Source: an uncultured Prevotella sp. (GTDB lineage Bacteria; Bacteroidota; Bacteroidia; Bacteroidales; Bacteroidaceae). From it: a stretch of DNA of 53,896 bases. A program made the position numbers and the translations under genes. The DNA lies in NCBI GenBank assembly GCA_934230685.1, contig CAKQFF010000003.1, positions 1-53,896 of the forward strand, written 5' to 3'. Shown piece after piece: positions 24,388 through 34,063 of the stretch (the stretch's first letter is position 1; every line of letters begins with the position of its first letter). The notes under the pieces were generated by a model. That model worked only from the letters and a program-made list of their open reading frames with translations, did not search any database and had not been told where the DNA came from.

Positions 24388-27300
24388 TTATTTTAAAACA
24401 ACTTTAGCTGTAGTTCCATTTGAGCATTTGGTGATGTAAATACCAGCAGAAGGTGTGTTGACTATCTGTCCAGAAAGACTATAGTAAGCTACTGCTTGCT
24501 TATTTACATTGTTAGTACCGATACTGTCAATGAATGTCAATACTCCAGGGGTTTTTGTTATTAATACACATGAGGTCTCTGGCATTACAACCTTGTTATT
24601 GCTTATAGTAAGGTCAGATTGAGCAATCCATTGGTTATCTTGGTCAAAGTAACCTACTTGCGTTTTATAACCATCATACTTTACTGGAAGTGTGAAAGTT
24701 CCGCCTGAGGTTGATAGCAATGCCACTTCATCACTATTGCCATGACGAACAGCCACTGCTTGAGTGTTGTTAGCGTCAGGTGTGAAGCTGATGCCGTCGA
24801 GACCATTCTCGTTGTTGGTATTATTGCCTGCATAGTTGTATACATACAGACTGCCACCTTGTTTATAGAGTGCTATATCCTGATTAGCCAGGTTGAGCAT
24901 CTTGTTGCGCTGGCGCACCAAGTCGATGTGCGAACGTTCTACCAACATGTGGTTTTCCCAATCGGCATCATATAAACCATTGCCGTCTACTGGACCAAGG
25001 TTGTAATAGTCGAAAGCCTTATTGCCGGCGAGTGCTGCCATCTGATAGATTGGCGAATTGGCATCCTTGGCATCAATCTCCATAATCATACGGTAGTTAT
25101 TGCCGTTTGTACCAAGCTGACCATTTATGTCTCCTTTCACCGAACTGGCATTCGTTCCATATACATCAATACCAACGAAGTCGATGTTGGTGCCACCATT
25201 CTTGCGTTTGTTCTCATTGGCGGACGTACGACCGCTTGTCTCGTATGAAACACAGTTGAGTCGAGTCCATGTGACATACTTTGATTGCTTTACAGCAGAG
25301 CCAACATGGTGATAGTAGTCAACAATCTCGGCAGATGTGGCAGTGTTGCTGCCATGGGCACGTGCTTCGTTGCCTAACTGTACACCGATGACAGTATGCT
25401 GATTGTCGTTGTTGGCATCCCAGAGAGCTATATGCTCCATTATCTTTCCCAATACGTATGTTTCACGAGAACGTAAATTGGTATCGCGCCAGTCAAGTGA
25501 ATACTCCCATTGTGTGCGTAGCATGTTGAACTCTGATTTGCCGTCTGCAGAGCATACATAGTCGGGAGTGCGGAGCTGTTTGCGCTGTTCAAGATTCCAA
25601 AGCCATTGAACACGGCCACCACTACTCCAAGAGAACCAGAGCATCTCCATCTTTACACCATACTTCTTGCACCATCCTAAGTACTTGTCGAGGATGCGCC
25701 AGTCGAAGTGATTCTTCTCAGGTTCAACTTCGCTCCAATATACAGGTATGCTGAGTGTGTTGAATCCATCCTCGGCGGCACGCTTGAAGGCAGCCTCTAC
25801 TTCGGTCTCGTTCCATCCTAAATAACCACGAAGTTTGTCAGGACGTACTTGAATCTCGGTAGGATAGAATGGTTTGCCGTCAACACGAAGCACATATTTC
25901 TCAGAACCATTAAGTGATAAGTCGACAGTAGATATTTTTTGTTCTACTGGAGTTACCTTATACTGAGAATTGTAGTATGTCTCGCGGGCTTCATTAAGTG
26001 CATCTTGTTCGGCTATGACAGTAGCAGCATCCATAGCTGGATTTGCTTGTAACTCAGCAAGAAAATCCTCAGCCTTGGATATAGCCTCATCGAAAGCTAC
26101 TATGCCTGGATATTTGTCTGATTCGCGCTCTGCCTTGGCACCAGTAACAAACGACTCGAACTGAGCTATACGCTTACGCTCTGTCATACGCTCGTCCACA
26201 TATTTCTGATAATCAGCCAAAACCTTATCAATGTTTGTTATACAAGCAATGATGTCATTAGCACTTGCTTTGTCGTCCAAGCCTTCTGCTTTGCTGATAG
26301 CAGCATTAATGTCTTTAGGATCGTAGCCTTCCTCAAGATTGGCAACAACTTCCTTTGCCGATGCTATTCGATTGGTGAGCACCTCACGATAGCCGTCAAT
26401 ATCCATACCTTTATATAATAAGGTGAACGTATCAAAGTCAACAGTGAAGCCTCCTGTTGTGGCTATACTCAGTCCTAATTTCAGCTTACCGTCAACAACA
26501 ATGCCCGAAACAGTGTATTGTTTGGCTGCATTCGATTCGATGGTTGTCTTTCCGTCGTTGGCTATGAGGTTCATCTCGCCTCCAAATCCATAGTTAACAA
26601 CGGTTGCTGTCACTTCATATTTGCCGTTTGGCAAATCGGAAATAGTCTGGTAAGCACATCCTGTAGCACTACCACTCTGCTGAAATAATTGCCAGTGATT
26701 CTGATTGGCAGGTATTAAGTCGGCTTTAGCACCCGTGCTGATTTTCGACTGTCCCACAGTTCCCTCAAGTGTCCAACCTGCAGGAGCACTGTTGTTCATC
26801 GTTGCATCGTTGAAGTTAGAATTTGTAATTCTATTTGTGTAGTCTATGCCAACGCCATCTGGCAGACTCATGTAGGCAGGAGCGTAAGCTCCTATAGCAT
26901 AAATAGCAGAGGATGCACCCGTAATGCCTTCAGCGCTTGGAGTGACCTTGACTAGTCTCGCGTTGTCGAGCCAGTCTACCTTATTGATAGCTGTGCGATA
27001 GAATGATAAGAAAATGTCGTCACTCAACTTGTCGGGTAACTGAAATATTGTACTGAAACTCTGTTTGGCCGTATTGTACTCAACCGTAGTATACCCGTCA
27101 AATGACATTATATCATTGTTTGCTAATGACGAACCAATCCAAAATTCATATTTAGCACCGCCATTAGGCTCAACACCGCTTGACGTCCAATAGTCGCAGC
27201 TGATGCGGTAGACACCATTGGCTTCAAATGTTCCTGCTGTCAACTGCTGAGAGAGCCAACGACTCTTGTAATGCAATACAATGCTTTTCTTGCCATCTGA

Positions 27301-27807
27301 GCGGTAGCTGGCATTTTCGCGCACATTGACATACCCTGTGCCACTGCCCCAAGTAGGAGTTCCACCATCCCATGTCTGCCAATCTGTAGCCTGCCATCGA
27401 CCAGAGCTTAACTCTGTACTGACCGATTCAAAGCTTCCATTACGGAGCAGATTGACTGTGCCCTCGGTATAATGGTATATGGGAGTAAGTGTAGTAGTGT
27501 ATTCATTGTTCTCGAAGACATATATCTTACCATCCTGTTGCACAAACCTTACCTTACCATTTGTCTTCGGCGTATAGCTCACACCAGCGGATTTAATTGA
27601 AATTGCTTGTCCTGTCGTAGCTACTACTTCAATAGTATAGTCATTGGTGGTAGGGGCAAACTTATCCATGTTTTGTACAGTTCTGCCACCATAATTGTCA
27701 GATGTCTTGAAATATGGCAATGTTGTCTGTGCAGACACATTGATGCTTGTCGCCATCGTAAAAGAGATGGCGAGCAAGCTCAAGTATTGTATTCTATGAT
27801 TATTCAT
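24388..27807 (-). CDS. Secreted multidomain clan GH-A glycoside hydrolase
   Basis: This 1139-residue protein has a signal peptide ending at about NVSAQ (residue 27). The start at 27807 was chosen because the nine residues before it spoil the signal. Order of parts: a CBM4/9-like sandwich (about residues 95-290), a QNHWQLFQ module (about 310-460) shared with the upstream GH43 protein, and helical FIVAR-like linkers (about 470-630). A (beta/alpha)8 barrel beginning DGKPFYPTEIQVRPDKLRGY follows. QLGNEARAHG gives likely acid/base Glu814, and MIMEIDAKD gives likely nucleophile Glu910. The C-terminal tail YYSLSGQIVNTPSAGIYITK looks like a T9SS sorting signal. It resembles GH35/GH42-type beta-galactosidases, but the family number is uncertain. 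It starts 17 bases after the GH43 gene, so the two form an operon and probably act on the same glycan. Confidence 0.85.
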   Translation of the reverse strand: MNNHRIQYLSLLAISFTMATSINVSAQTTLPYFKTSDNYGGRTVQNMDKFAPTTNDYTIEVVATTGQAISIKSAGVSYTPKTNGKVRFVQQDGKIYVFENNEYTTTLTPIYHYTEGTVNLLRNGSFESVSTELSSGRWQATDWQTWDGGTPTWGSGTGYVNVRENASYRSDGKKSIVLHYKSRWLSQQLTAGTFEANGVYRISCDYWTSSGVEPNGGAKYEFWIGSSLANNDIMSFDGYTTVEYNTAKQSFSTIFQLPDKLSDDIFLSFYRTAINKVDWLDNARLVKVTPSAEGITGASSAIYAIGAYAPAYMSLPDGVGIDYTNRITNSNFNDATMNNSAPAGWTLEGTVGQSKISTGAKADLIPANQNHWQLFQQSGSATGCAYQTISDLPNGKYEVTATVVNYGFGGEMNLIANDGKTTIESNAAKQYTVSGIVVDGKLKLGLSIATTGGFTVDFDTFTLLYKGMDIDGYREVLTNRIASAKEVVANLEEGYDPKDINAAISKAEGLDDKASANDIIACITNIDKVLADYQKYVDERMTERKRIAQFESFVTGAKAERESDKYPGIVAFDEAISKAEDFLAELQANPAMDAATVIAEQDALNEARETYYNSQYKVTPVEQKISTVDLSLNGSEKYVLRVDGKPFYPTEIQVRPDKLRGYLGWNETEVEAAFKRAAEDGFNTLSIPVYWSEVEPEKNHFDWRILDKYLGWCKKYGVKMEMLWFSWSSGGRVQWLWNLEQRKQLRTPDYVCSADGKSEFNMLRTQWEYSLDWRDTNLRSRETYVLGKIMEHIALWDANNDNQHTVIGVQLGNEARAHGSNTATSAEIVDYYHHVGSAVKQSKYVTWTRLNCVSYETSGRTSANENKRKNGGTNIDFVGIDVYGTNASSVKGDINGQLGTNGNNYRMIMEIDAKDANSPIYQMAALAGNKAFDYYNLGPVDGNGLYDADWENHMLVERSHIDLVRQRNKMLNLANQDIALYKQGGSLYVYNYAGNNTNNENGLDGISFTPDANNTQAVAVRHGNSDEVALLSTSGGTFTLPVKYDGYKTQVGYFDQDNQWIAQSDLTISNNKVVMPETSCVLITKTPGVLTFIDSIGTNNVNKQAVAYYSLSGQIVNTPSAGIYITKCSNGTTAKVVLK

Positions 27808-27824
27808 AAATACATTGTATTTAT

Positions 27825-30800
27825 TTAATAGCACTTCTTGTTGGTTTCTATAGTTCCGTCATTGTATGTCAATTTCTCAACACATAAAGAACCTTCTTGC
27901 GGCGAACTTAGTTGACGACCATCAAGAGAATAATATGTGTGAGATACAATGCTCTTGTTCTCGTTCTTATTCATTGTCGTAATGCCAGTAGGGAGATCTG
28001 TAGGCTCGTCGCTCGACAATGTCACGTCCATTTCAGCAATAGTGGCAGCCTTACCTTCGGCGCAGACTATCTTGAAGTAGCGGCAGGTGTAGGTTTTGCC
28101 AAACTCAACCTCTGTGTCGTAGAGCAACCAATCACCAGATGAAACTGTTGTCCAGTTGGTTCCGTCTTGGCTAATTTGGAATTCATACTTGCGTATCAAG
28201 CCAAAATGACTGTCGTCCATACGAGGTGTGGCAAGGAATCCCTTGATGTTAACACTCTTGCCCATGTCTACAGTGATATAATGAGGAGCCGGAGCTTCAC
28301 CGCCAACCCAGTTGGTACGCCAGAAACTATCCACCTTTCCGTCGATGGCATGCACAGCTGGATGATACTGCCCCTGCTGTGTCTGTTCACTGCTGGAGTT
28401 TACAATCTTCCAATCTGTCTTGTCTGCAAAGATGCCCTCAGTAGGAGTCTCGCGCCATTTACCTGTGACGAAGTTGATGTCGAAACGCTCGCGATAGTTC
28501 ATACTGCAATTTGTACCATCGAATGTAATCGGGAAGATAATGGTCTTGGTTTCGGGCAGTCCTGGATCTTGCCAACGGTCGCCTACATACAGATAGGTGG
28601 TCTGTTTGGTTCCCTTGATAGTGAGTATGGCTGCTGCCTGAGTATCATATGCTATGTCATTGCCAATGTTGGTAAGGCCTGTCCAGCCACTTGCCAGATT
28701 GGTTGTGTGCGACATCTTGCAACGGTTGGGGTCCCATCCTGAGCAAGCAGAGTTGAACATGAAGTAGTTGTCTCCAACACGGACAATTGCAGGAGCCTCT
28801 CGTCCATTACCTCCGAAGAGGACAGTGTGCTCTACTGCCTCGTGATAGTCGTCGCTAAGACGGAAGAGCCCTAAGTCGCGGTTCTCATTTGTAGTAGAAA
28901 TGAAGTAGGCAGTACCGTCATTATCCTGGAACACATTACAGTCGCGCGACTTAACGCCCAGAGGACGGCCTGTCCATACAACCTTATAGTCACCATTCAC
29001 CTTGTCGCACTCGAAACAAGCAGCCTCAGATGCTCCATAGTTGCCGGCCTCATAATGACACCATACTACATATTTATCAGTCTTGGCATTGTACATCAGT
29101 TTAGGACGTTCAATCATTCTGCCATGACCCAACTCAGGTGTTGTGACACCATTTTCAATAATTTTCTTCTCAAACTTCCAATGTACGAGGTCGACAGAAG
29201 AATATAGGTTGACATCAGGATTCCACCATCCGGTACGGTCCTCACCACACATATACCATATGTCGCCTACACGGACAAATCCTGGAGCGTGTGCCTGTAC
29301 AGAAGTGGTTCCACCCTTGCCGTCATCGGTAAGCCAAAGGTTACCGTTCTTGATGGTAATCCATTCTGAAGGACGATTTTTCAAGTATTTCTCTTGGGCT
29401 GTCTTGATTTCATCAATTACAGCCTGATATTCTTCAGCAGTCTTTGCTATAGCCTGTTTTGCCTCAGTGTCCTTAATAGCCTTGGCAAAATCATCCTTAC
29501 CTTCGTAGTTGGTATAGTCCATTTGGCGTTGAGCCTCATCTACAGCATTAGTCATACGACTGAACAGAAGGAAAGCCTTATCCAATGCTGCCAAGTCTTT
29601 CAGCTTGTCTTGCATCCACTGACGCTGATCCTCATTGGTATTGAAGTAGGTGTTCATCTGATTGTAGATGGCTTCAACCTCAGTCTTGCCATAGAATAGT
29701 GATTCTTTGGTCTTGTTGTACATTTTGGTTGCAGCATCGCGCATTGTATTATATATTATTTCAATGCTTTGGAAATTAGTATGTGCGTTCTGCATCAGTT
29801 TTACTGCTGCCAGCTTAGCATTATCGTCTTGAGCTGCTTCTGCTGCCTCGAAGGCTGTGTCCATTTCGTCTTTGTTGTACCAAACCTGTCGGTCTTCATT
29901 AGCAATATCAGCTTCGCATTCCTTTTTCATACGAGCCATTATTTCAGTCATGTCTCCAGGCTGGGCCTCTACAGGAGACAGAGTAAATGTGTCAAAATCG
30001 AGTGTGCCGCCATTTTCTACATCCAAATCTAAGCCTAATTCGAGAATGCCGTCATATACCAATCCTTCGACTGTGTATTCTTTGTTTTCACCGGTAGTGA
30101 TGGCTGCCTTCTCGTCATTTAGATACATATTTACGGTTCCGCTGAAGGAAGGAGCCATCTTCATAGCCGCTTTGTAGCGGCCTACTGGCACATTTGTCAA
30201 TCTCTGATAAGCTTTTCCGGTCATCGGACCACTCTGTTGCCATAACTGCCAATGGTTTTGGTCAGCAGGAATCAAACCGTCACCTTTCATACCAGTACTT
30301 ATCTTCGACTGACCGCCAGATGAAGACAATTCCAGATTCCAACCTGCAGGAGCGCTGTTGGAGAATGTTGCGTCATCAAAGTCAGGGTTTACCAACTTCC
30401 AAGGGTCTTGAGGAGTTAAAGCCATCTGATAGAGTTGGAAGCTGTCGAAGTCGATAGTTTGATCACCACTTGCCACATCTATGTCAAGACCAAACTCAAT
30501 GCTTCCGTCAGTAACCTCGGCTTCTACCTCATAAACTTTAGGCTGATTTGAGATAATGGCTGTCTTTGAATTATTGAGATACAGATACAGTGAACCATTG
30601 AATGTTGCTGATACGGCTACCGTTAATTTGTATGTGCCACTTGGCAGACCAGTAGCTTTTTGATATGCCTTGCCCTTTATTGCACCATTCCATTGATACA
30701 ATTGCCAATGATTTTGTCCGCCGGCAATCACACCGCCACCTTTCTCACCAGTACTAATTTTATTTGTCTTTAGAGAAGAGGACGTTTCTAATGTCCATCC

Positions 30801-30938
30801 TTTAGGTGCATTGCCAACATAAGTATTGTCGTCAAATCCTGCGTTGACGATAAATTGGTTTGTCACGTCTGTTTGTGCTGCTGCTGGTGTCAATACAGAC
30901 ATCAACATGCTTGCTAAAAAGAGTCGATTTCTATTCAT
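27825..30938 (-). CDS. Secreted multidomain GH43 glycoside hydrolase with F5/8-type C domain
   Basis: This 1037-residue protein has a signal peptide (about residues 1-21). Two copies of a beta-sandwich-like module follow (about 25-172 and 178-325; QNHWQLYQ and QNHWQLWQ). Helical linkers (about 330-535) lead to a five-bladed GH43 propeller (about 540-850), an F5/8C/CBM32-like domain (about 870-985) and a short tail (YYSLDGRQL). In the propeller Glu714 (GREAPAI) is the likely acid and Asp666 (SRDCNVF) the likely pKa modulator. The usual base aspartate near the start is replaced by HAPGF (QAHAPGFVRVGDIWYMCGED), as in GH43_24/34-type enzymes that act on galactose-containing glycans. A galactan or galactofuranose target is therefore a guess. 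First gene of an operon with the GH-A enzyme. Confidence 0.88.
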   Translation of the reverse strand: MNRNRLFLASMLMSVLTPAAAQTDVTNQFIVNAGFDDNTYVGNAPKGWTLETSSSLKTNKISTGEKGGGVIAGGQNHWQLYQWNGAIKGKAYQKATGLPSGTYKLTVAVSATFNGSLYLYLNNSKTAIISNQPKVYEVEAEVTDGSIEFGLDIDVASGDQTIDFDSFQLYQMALTPQDPWKLVNPDFDDATFSNSAPAGWNLELSSSGGQSKISTGMKGDGLIPADQNHWQLWQQSGPMTGKAYQRLTNVPVGRYKAAMKMAPSFSGTVNMYLNDEKAAITTGENKEYTVEGLVYDGILELGLDLDVENGGTLDFDTFTLSPVEAQPGDMTEIMARMKKECEADIANEDRQVWYNKDEMDTAFEAAEAAQDDNAKLAAVKLMQNAHTNFQSIEIIYNTMRDAATKMYNKTKESLFYGKTEVEAIYNQMNTYFNTNEDQRQWMQDKLKDLAALDKAFLLFSRMTNAVDEAQRQMDYTNYEGKDDFAKAIKDTEAKQAIAKTAEEYQAVIDEIKTAQEKYLKNRPSEWITIKNGNLWLTDDGKGGTTSVQAHAPGFVRVGDIWYMCGEDRTGWWNPDVNLYSSVDLVHWKFEKKIIENGVTTPELGHGRMIERPKLMYNAKTDKYVVWCHYEAGNYGASEAACFECDKVNGDYKVVWTGRPLGVKSRDCNVFQDNDGTAYFISTTNENRDLGLFRLSDDYHEAVEHTVLFGGNGREAPAIVRVGDNYFMFNSACSGWDPNRCKMSHTTNLASGWTGLTNIGNDIAYDTQAAAILTIKGTKQTTYLYVGDRWQDPGLPETKTIIFPITFDGTNCSMNYRERFDINFVTGKWRETPTEGIFADKTDWKIVNSSSEQTQQGQYHPAVHAIDGKVDSFWRTNWVGGEAPAPHYITVDMGKSVNIKGFLATPRMDDSHFGLIRKYEFQISQDGTNWTTVSSGDWLLYDTEVEFGKTYTCRYFKIVCAEGKAATIAEMDVTLSSDEPTDLPTGITTMNKNENKSIVSHTYYSLDGRQLSSPQEGSLCVEKLTYNDGTIETNKKCY

Positions 30939-30990
30939 AACTCGTTATTAGTTATTAGTTAATGTTAATTATTAGGAATAAATTGTGATG

Positions 30991-30998
30991 CAAAAGTA
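30991..30998 (-). promoter_or_regulatory. Putative -7 box of the GH43/GH-A operon
   Basis: The minus strand reads TACTTTTG (TAnnTTTG) about 53 bases before the GH43 start. A TTTG is present further upstream but at 26 bases, outside the usual spacing, so activation by a regulator is possible. Confidence 0.5.
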
Positions 30999-31121
30999 GT
31001 GTATTGTCGACACTTTTATGGTGACAAATCAGTCATTTGGGGTGTACATATTAGGCATTTATGAAGAATGAACGAAAAGTTTCTCTATTCTGATTATTGT
31101 ATGGTGGTGTGAAAGATGGAA

Positions 31122-31174
31122 AATAAAAAAAAGAGGAAAATGAAATAGGCTTTCCTCCTATTTTCATTTTCCTC
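31122..31174 (-). terminator. Terminator of the rnf-galE operon
   Basis: On the minus strand an imperfect 17-18-bp stem, GAGGAAAATGAAAATAGG against CCTATTTCATTTTCCTC, is followed by a run of T. It lies about 50 bases after the galE stop codon. Confidence 0.8.
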
Positions 31175-31222
31175 CTATTCTGTTAAGTTTTAATAAGTTT
31201 CTCTATAATGACGCGTTTATAA

Positions 31223-32260
31223 TTACATTACGCCATCCTCGCGCAGTTTAACCTGCCACTTCCATGCAGAACGCAAAACGTCGTCGAGCTTAGCCTCAGC
31301 CTTCCAACCGAGAACATTATTAGCTTTCTCTACGTTGCCGAAGATTTCCTCGATATCGCCCTCACGACGTGGACCGAACTTCCAGTTGAGCTTAACGCCA
31401 GTAGCCTTCTCAAATGTGTTAACGATTTCGAGAGTAGAGTTGCCCTTACCTGTACCAATATTGAAGAACTCCAGAGGCTCTGTCTCCTGGTCAAGTACAC
31501 GTGCCATAGCACATACGTGAGCCTTTGCGAGGTCAACTACATAGATGTAGTCGCGGATGCAAGTACCGTCTGGTGTGTTGTAGTCATTACCGAAGATGGT
31601 AAGTTCCTTGCGGATGCCCATAGCAGTCTGAGTTACGAAAGGAATGAGGTTGTTAGGCACACCGTTAGGCAATTCGCCGATTTCTGCTGATGGGTGAGCA
31701 CCTATCGGGTTGAAGTAGCGCAGAACAATGCTCTTGATATTGGCACCAGAGTGGATATAGTCGGTGATAATCTGCTCGTTGATTTCCTTTGTGTTGCCAT
31801 AAGGAGAAGTAGCCTTCTGGTGTGGGCAGTCTTCCTTTACAGGCAGGTTCTCAAGCTTCGGCTGTCCGTAAACGGTGCAGCTTGAAGAGAATATGATGCC
31901 CTTTACGTTATACTTAGGCATGAGTTCGAGCAGGTTTACGAGAGAAACCACATTGTTGCGGTAGTAGAGAAGAGGCTTCTGTACGCTCTCACCTACAGCC
32001 TTTGATGCAGCGAAGTGGATGATACCCTCAATGTTAGGATACTTTGCGAATACAGCCTCAGTAGCTGCCATGTCGCGAAGGTCTACTTCTTCGAATGCAG
32101 GACGAACGCCTGTAATCTTCTCAATACCATCAAGAACCTCGATTTTAGAGTTTGAGAGATTGTCAACGATTACTACATTGTAGCCAGCTTCGATAAGCTC
32201 TACTGTTGTGTGTGAACCGATGAAACCGGTTCCGCCAGTAACTAAGATTGTTTGTTTCAT
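31223..32260 (-). CDS. galE: UDP-glucose 4-epimerase
   Basis: This 345-residue short-chain dehydrogenase-type enzyme interconverts UDP-glucose and UDP-galactose. It starts MKQTILVTGGTGFIGSHTTV, with the NAD-binding GGTGFIGS motif. The catalytic pair Tyr154 and Lys158 lies in SPYGNTK, and the serine-rich FSSSCTVYG strand is present. Length is typical. It begins 30 bases after rnfA on the same strand with no terminator between, so it is probably read through from the rnf operon. The terminator follows directly. Confidence 0.96.
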   Translation of the reverse strand: MKQTILVTGGTGFIGSHTTVELIEAGYNVVIVDNLSNSKIEVLDGIEKITGVRPAFEEVDLRDMAATEAVFAKYPNIEGIIHFAASKAVGESVQKPLLYYRNNVVSLVNLLELMPKYNVKGIIFSSSCTVYGQPKLENLPVKEDCPHQKATSPYGNTKEINEQIITDYIHSGANIKSIVLRYFNPIGAHPSAEIGELPNGVPNNLIPFVTQTAMGIRKELTIFGNDYNTPDGTCIRDYIYVVDLAKAHVCAMARVLDQETEPLEFFNIGTGKGNSTLEIVNTFEKATGVKLNWKFGPRREGDIEEIFGNVEKANNVLGWKAEAKLDDVLRSAWKWQVKLREDGVM

Positions 32261-32290
32261 TTTTTGTGTATTTTTATAGGGTTATAAATG

Positions 32291-32890
32291 TTACTTCATA
32301 AATAATGCTTTCAGACCGTTGTCAACACCACTGAATCCCATGAAAGCGAGCGACAGCAGCCCTGCTGTTACGAGTACTATACTCATGCCACGCATTCCCT
32401 TGGGTACATTAGTTAGGGCAAGTTGTTCACGCAGACCAGCAAAGACAATAAGTGCCAATGCAAATCCTATAGCTGTGGAGAAGGCGTAAACAACACTCTC
32501 TACAAGCGAGAAATCCTTTTGAATGACGAGTATTGCTACACCGAGTACGGCACAGTTGGTGGTGATAAGCGGTAGGAAGATGCCGAGAGCCTGATAGAGC
32601 GACGGCGAAATCTTCTTGAGTATAATCTCAACCATCTGCACCAATGCTGCTATTACGAGAATAAACGATATTGTTTGCAGATACTCAATGTGCATAGGCA
32701 CGAGTATGTAATGCTGCAAGAGAAATGTAACGATAGTGGCAAGTGTAAGTACAAATGCCACGGCTGCTCCCATGCCCATAGCCGTGTCTACCTTCTTCGA
32801 CACTCCAAGGAACGGACAGATGCCGAGAAACTGCGACAATACTATATTGTTGACGAATATCGCTGATATGAATATTAATATGTATTCCAT
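32291..32890 (-). CDS. rnfA: Rnf complex subunit RnfA
   Basis: This 199-residue integral membrane protein has six hydrophobic segments and starts MEYILIFISAIFVNNIVLSQ, with the family motif FLGICPFLGVSKK. The LPLITTNCAVLGVA stretch carries the conserved cysteine region. RnfA pairs with RnfE in the membrane as part of the ion-translocating ferredoxin:NAD oxidoreductase. The gene starts 4 bases after rnfE and is the last rnf gene, followed by galE. Confidence 0.95.
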   Translation of the reverse strand: MEYILIFISAIFVNNIVLSQFLGICPFLGVSKKVDTAMGMGAAVAFVLTLATIVTFLLQHYILVPMHIEYLQTISFILVIAALVQMVEIILKKISPSLYQALGIFLPLITTNCAVLGVAILVIQKDFSLVESVVYAFSTAIGFALALIVFAGLREQLALTNVPKGMRGMSIVLVTAGLLSLAFMGFSGVDNGLKALFMK

Positions 32891-32894
32891 GTGC

Positions 32895-33476
32895 CTATTT
32901 CTTTAGTTTGTTGACAATAGCAATAAGGTAGCCCAAGGTGATGAATGCTCCTGGAGGCAATACAAACAGCAATACATTGCATGTCTCGGGCAGCAGTGTT
33001 GTTCCAAACAGCGAACCGGCTCCTATTATTTCGCGTACAGCTCCAAGCAGAGTGAGAGCAATGGTAAAGCCCAATCCTATGCCTATGCCATCGCAAATGC
33101 TTGCAAGAGGATTGTTCTTGCATGCGAAGGCTTCGGCACGTCCAAGGATAACACAGTTGACCACGATGAGCGGGATGTAAATGCCGAGCGACTTGTTGAT
33201 TTCTGGCAGATAAGCCTCCATGAGCATTTGCAGCATAGACACAAAGGCTGCTATAACAACCACAAACACTGGTATGCGCACCTTGTCGGGAACAAGGTTT
33301 TTTATTGTAGATATTACGAAGTTGCTGCATATAAGCACAAACATCGTAGCCAAGCCCATCGACATACCGTTGGTCGCTGATGTCGTTGTGGCGAGCGTGG
33401 GACACATACCAAGGAGGAGTACGAATGTTGGATTCTCCTTGACAATGCCGTTGGTTATCGTTTTAATATAGTTCAT
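32895..33476 (-). CDS. rnfE: Rnf complex subunit RnfE
   Basis: This 193-residue membrane protein is homologous in layout to RnfA. It shows the family motif ENPTFVLLLGMCPTLATTTS near the start and YIPLIVVNCVILGRAEAFA in the middle, where the conserved cysteines lie. RnfE and RnfA form inverted membrane partners close to an iron-sulfur site in Rnf structures. It lies 14 bases after rnfG and 4 bases before rnfA. Confidence 0.95.
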   Translation of the reverse strand: MNYIKTITNGIVKENPTFVLLLGMCPTLATTTSATNGMSMGLATMFVLICSNFVISTIKNLVPDKVRIPVFVVVIAAFVSMLQMLMEAYLPEINKSLGIYIPLIVVNCVILGRAEAFACKNNPLASICDGIGIGLGFTIALTLLGAVREIIGAGSLFGTTLLPETCNVLLFVLPPGAFITLGYLIAIVNKLKK

Positions 33477-33490
33477 ATATCTATAGTTTC

Positions 33491-34063
33491 TTAGTTCAAT
33501 TTGCTTGCTTGCTCTACAGCCTTTAGGAATGCACGAGATGTGATAGTAGATGCTGTTATAGCATCCACGTCGCCTCCGTCTTTAGTGACCTTGAATCCTG
33601 TGTCTTTAGGATTCTTGCCAATTATGTTGCCTTTGCCACCTTTTTGAAACCAGTCGGAAGCTTTGATGCCAAGACCTGGTGTCTCTGATGTCTTGCGTAT
33701 TGCATAGCCTAATACGCATCCATTTCCGTCAAGACCAACAAGCACTGTCAAGTCGCCGCCGAATCCCATGGTTGTGCTTTCAACAGCCTTGCCGAGAGGA
33801 GTGCCGTCGGTGGTAGCCACATGATGAACCACAAACTCATATTCTTTGCCTTCAAAAGTCTTGTTTACGGTCTCCACTTTTGTTTCCTTTACTTCTTTGC
33901 CGCCCATCACTTTGCTTATGTCTTCAGCAAGTGAACGTTGTTGCTCGGCAAGTTTAGGACCTTCGGTTATATGATGCACCCAAGCAAGCACTCCACCTGT
34001 TATCAAGGCCACACAGGTGAGCACTGCCACCATGTTGGGCAATGTGGATTTCAGTTTCTTCAT
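33491..34063 (-). CDS. rnfG: Rnf complex subunit RnfG
   Basis: This 190-residue protein has one N-terminal transmembrane helix (about residues 9-30) and an FMN-binding domain on the outer face of the membrane. The flavinylation motif appears as DAITASTITS, with Thr175 the likely residue carrying covalent FMN. TPGLGIKASDWFQK is also family-typical. Its start codon overlaps the end of rnfD by 4 bases (ATGA), indicating translational coupling. It transfers electrons between RnfD/E/A and the other flavin subunits. Confidence 0.95.
   Translation of the reverse strand: MKKLKSTLPNMVAVLTCVALITGGVLAWVHHITEGPKLAEQQRSLAEDISKVMGGKEVKETKVETVNKTFEGKEYEFVVHHVATTDGTPLGKAVESTTMGFGGDLTVLVGLDGNGCVLGYAIRKTSETPGLGIKASDWFQKGGKGNIIGKNPKDTGFKVTKDGGDVDAITASTITSRAFLKAVEQASKLN

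Noticed and set aside
24388..30938. A full polysaccharide utilisation locus
   Set aside because: There is no SusC/SusD pair, and the hybrid sensor is more than 9 kb away in another transcription unit.
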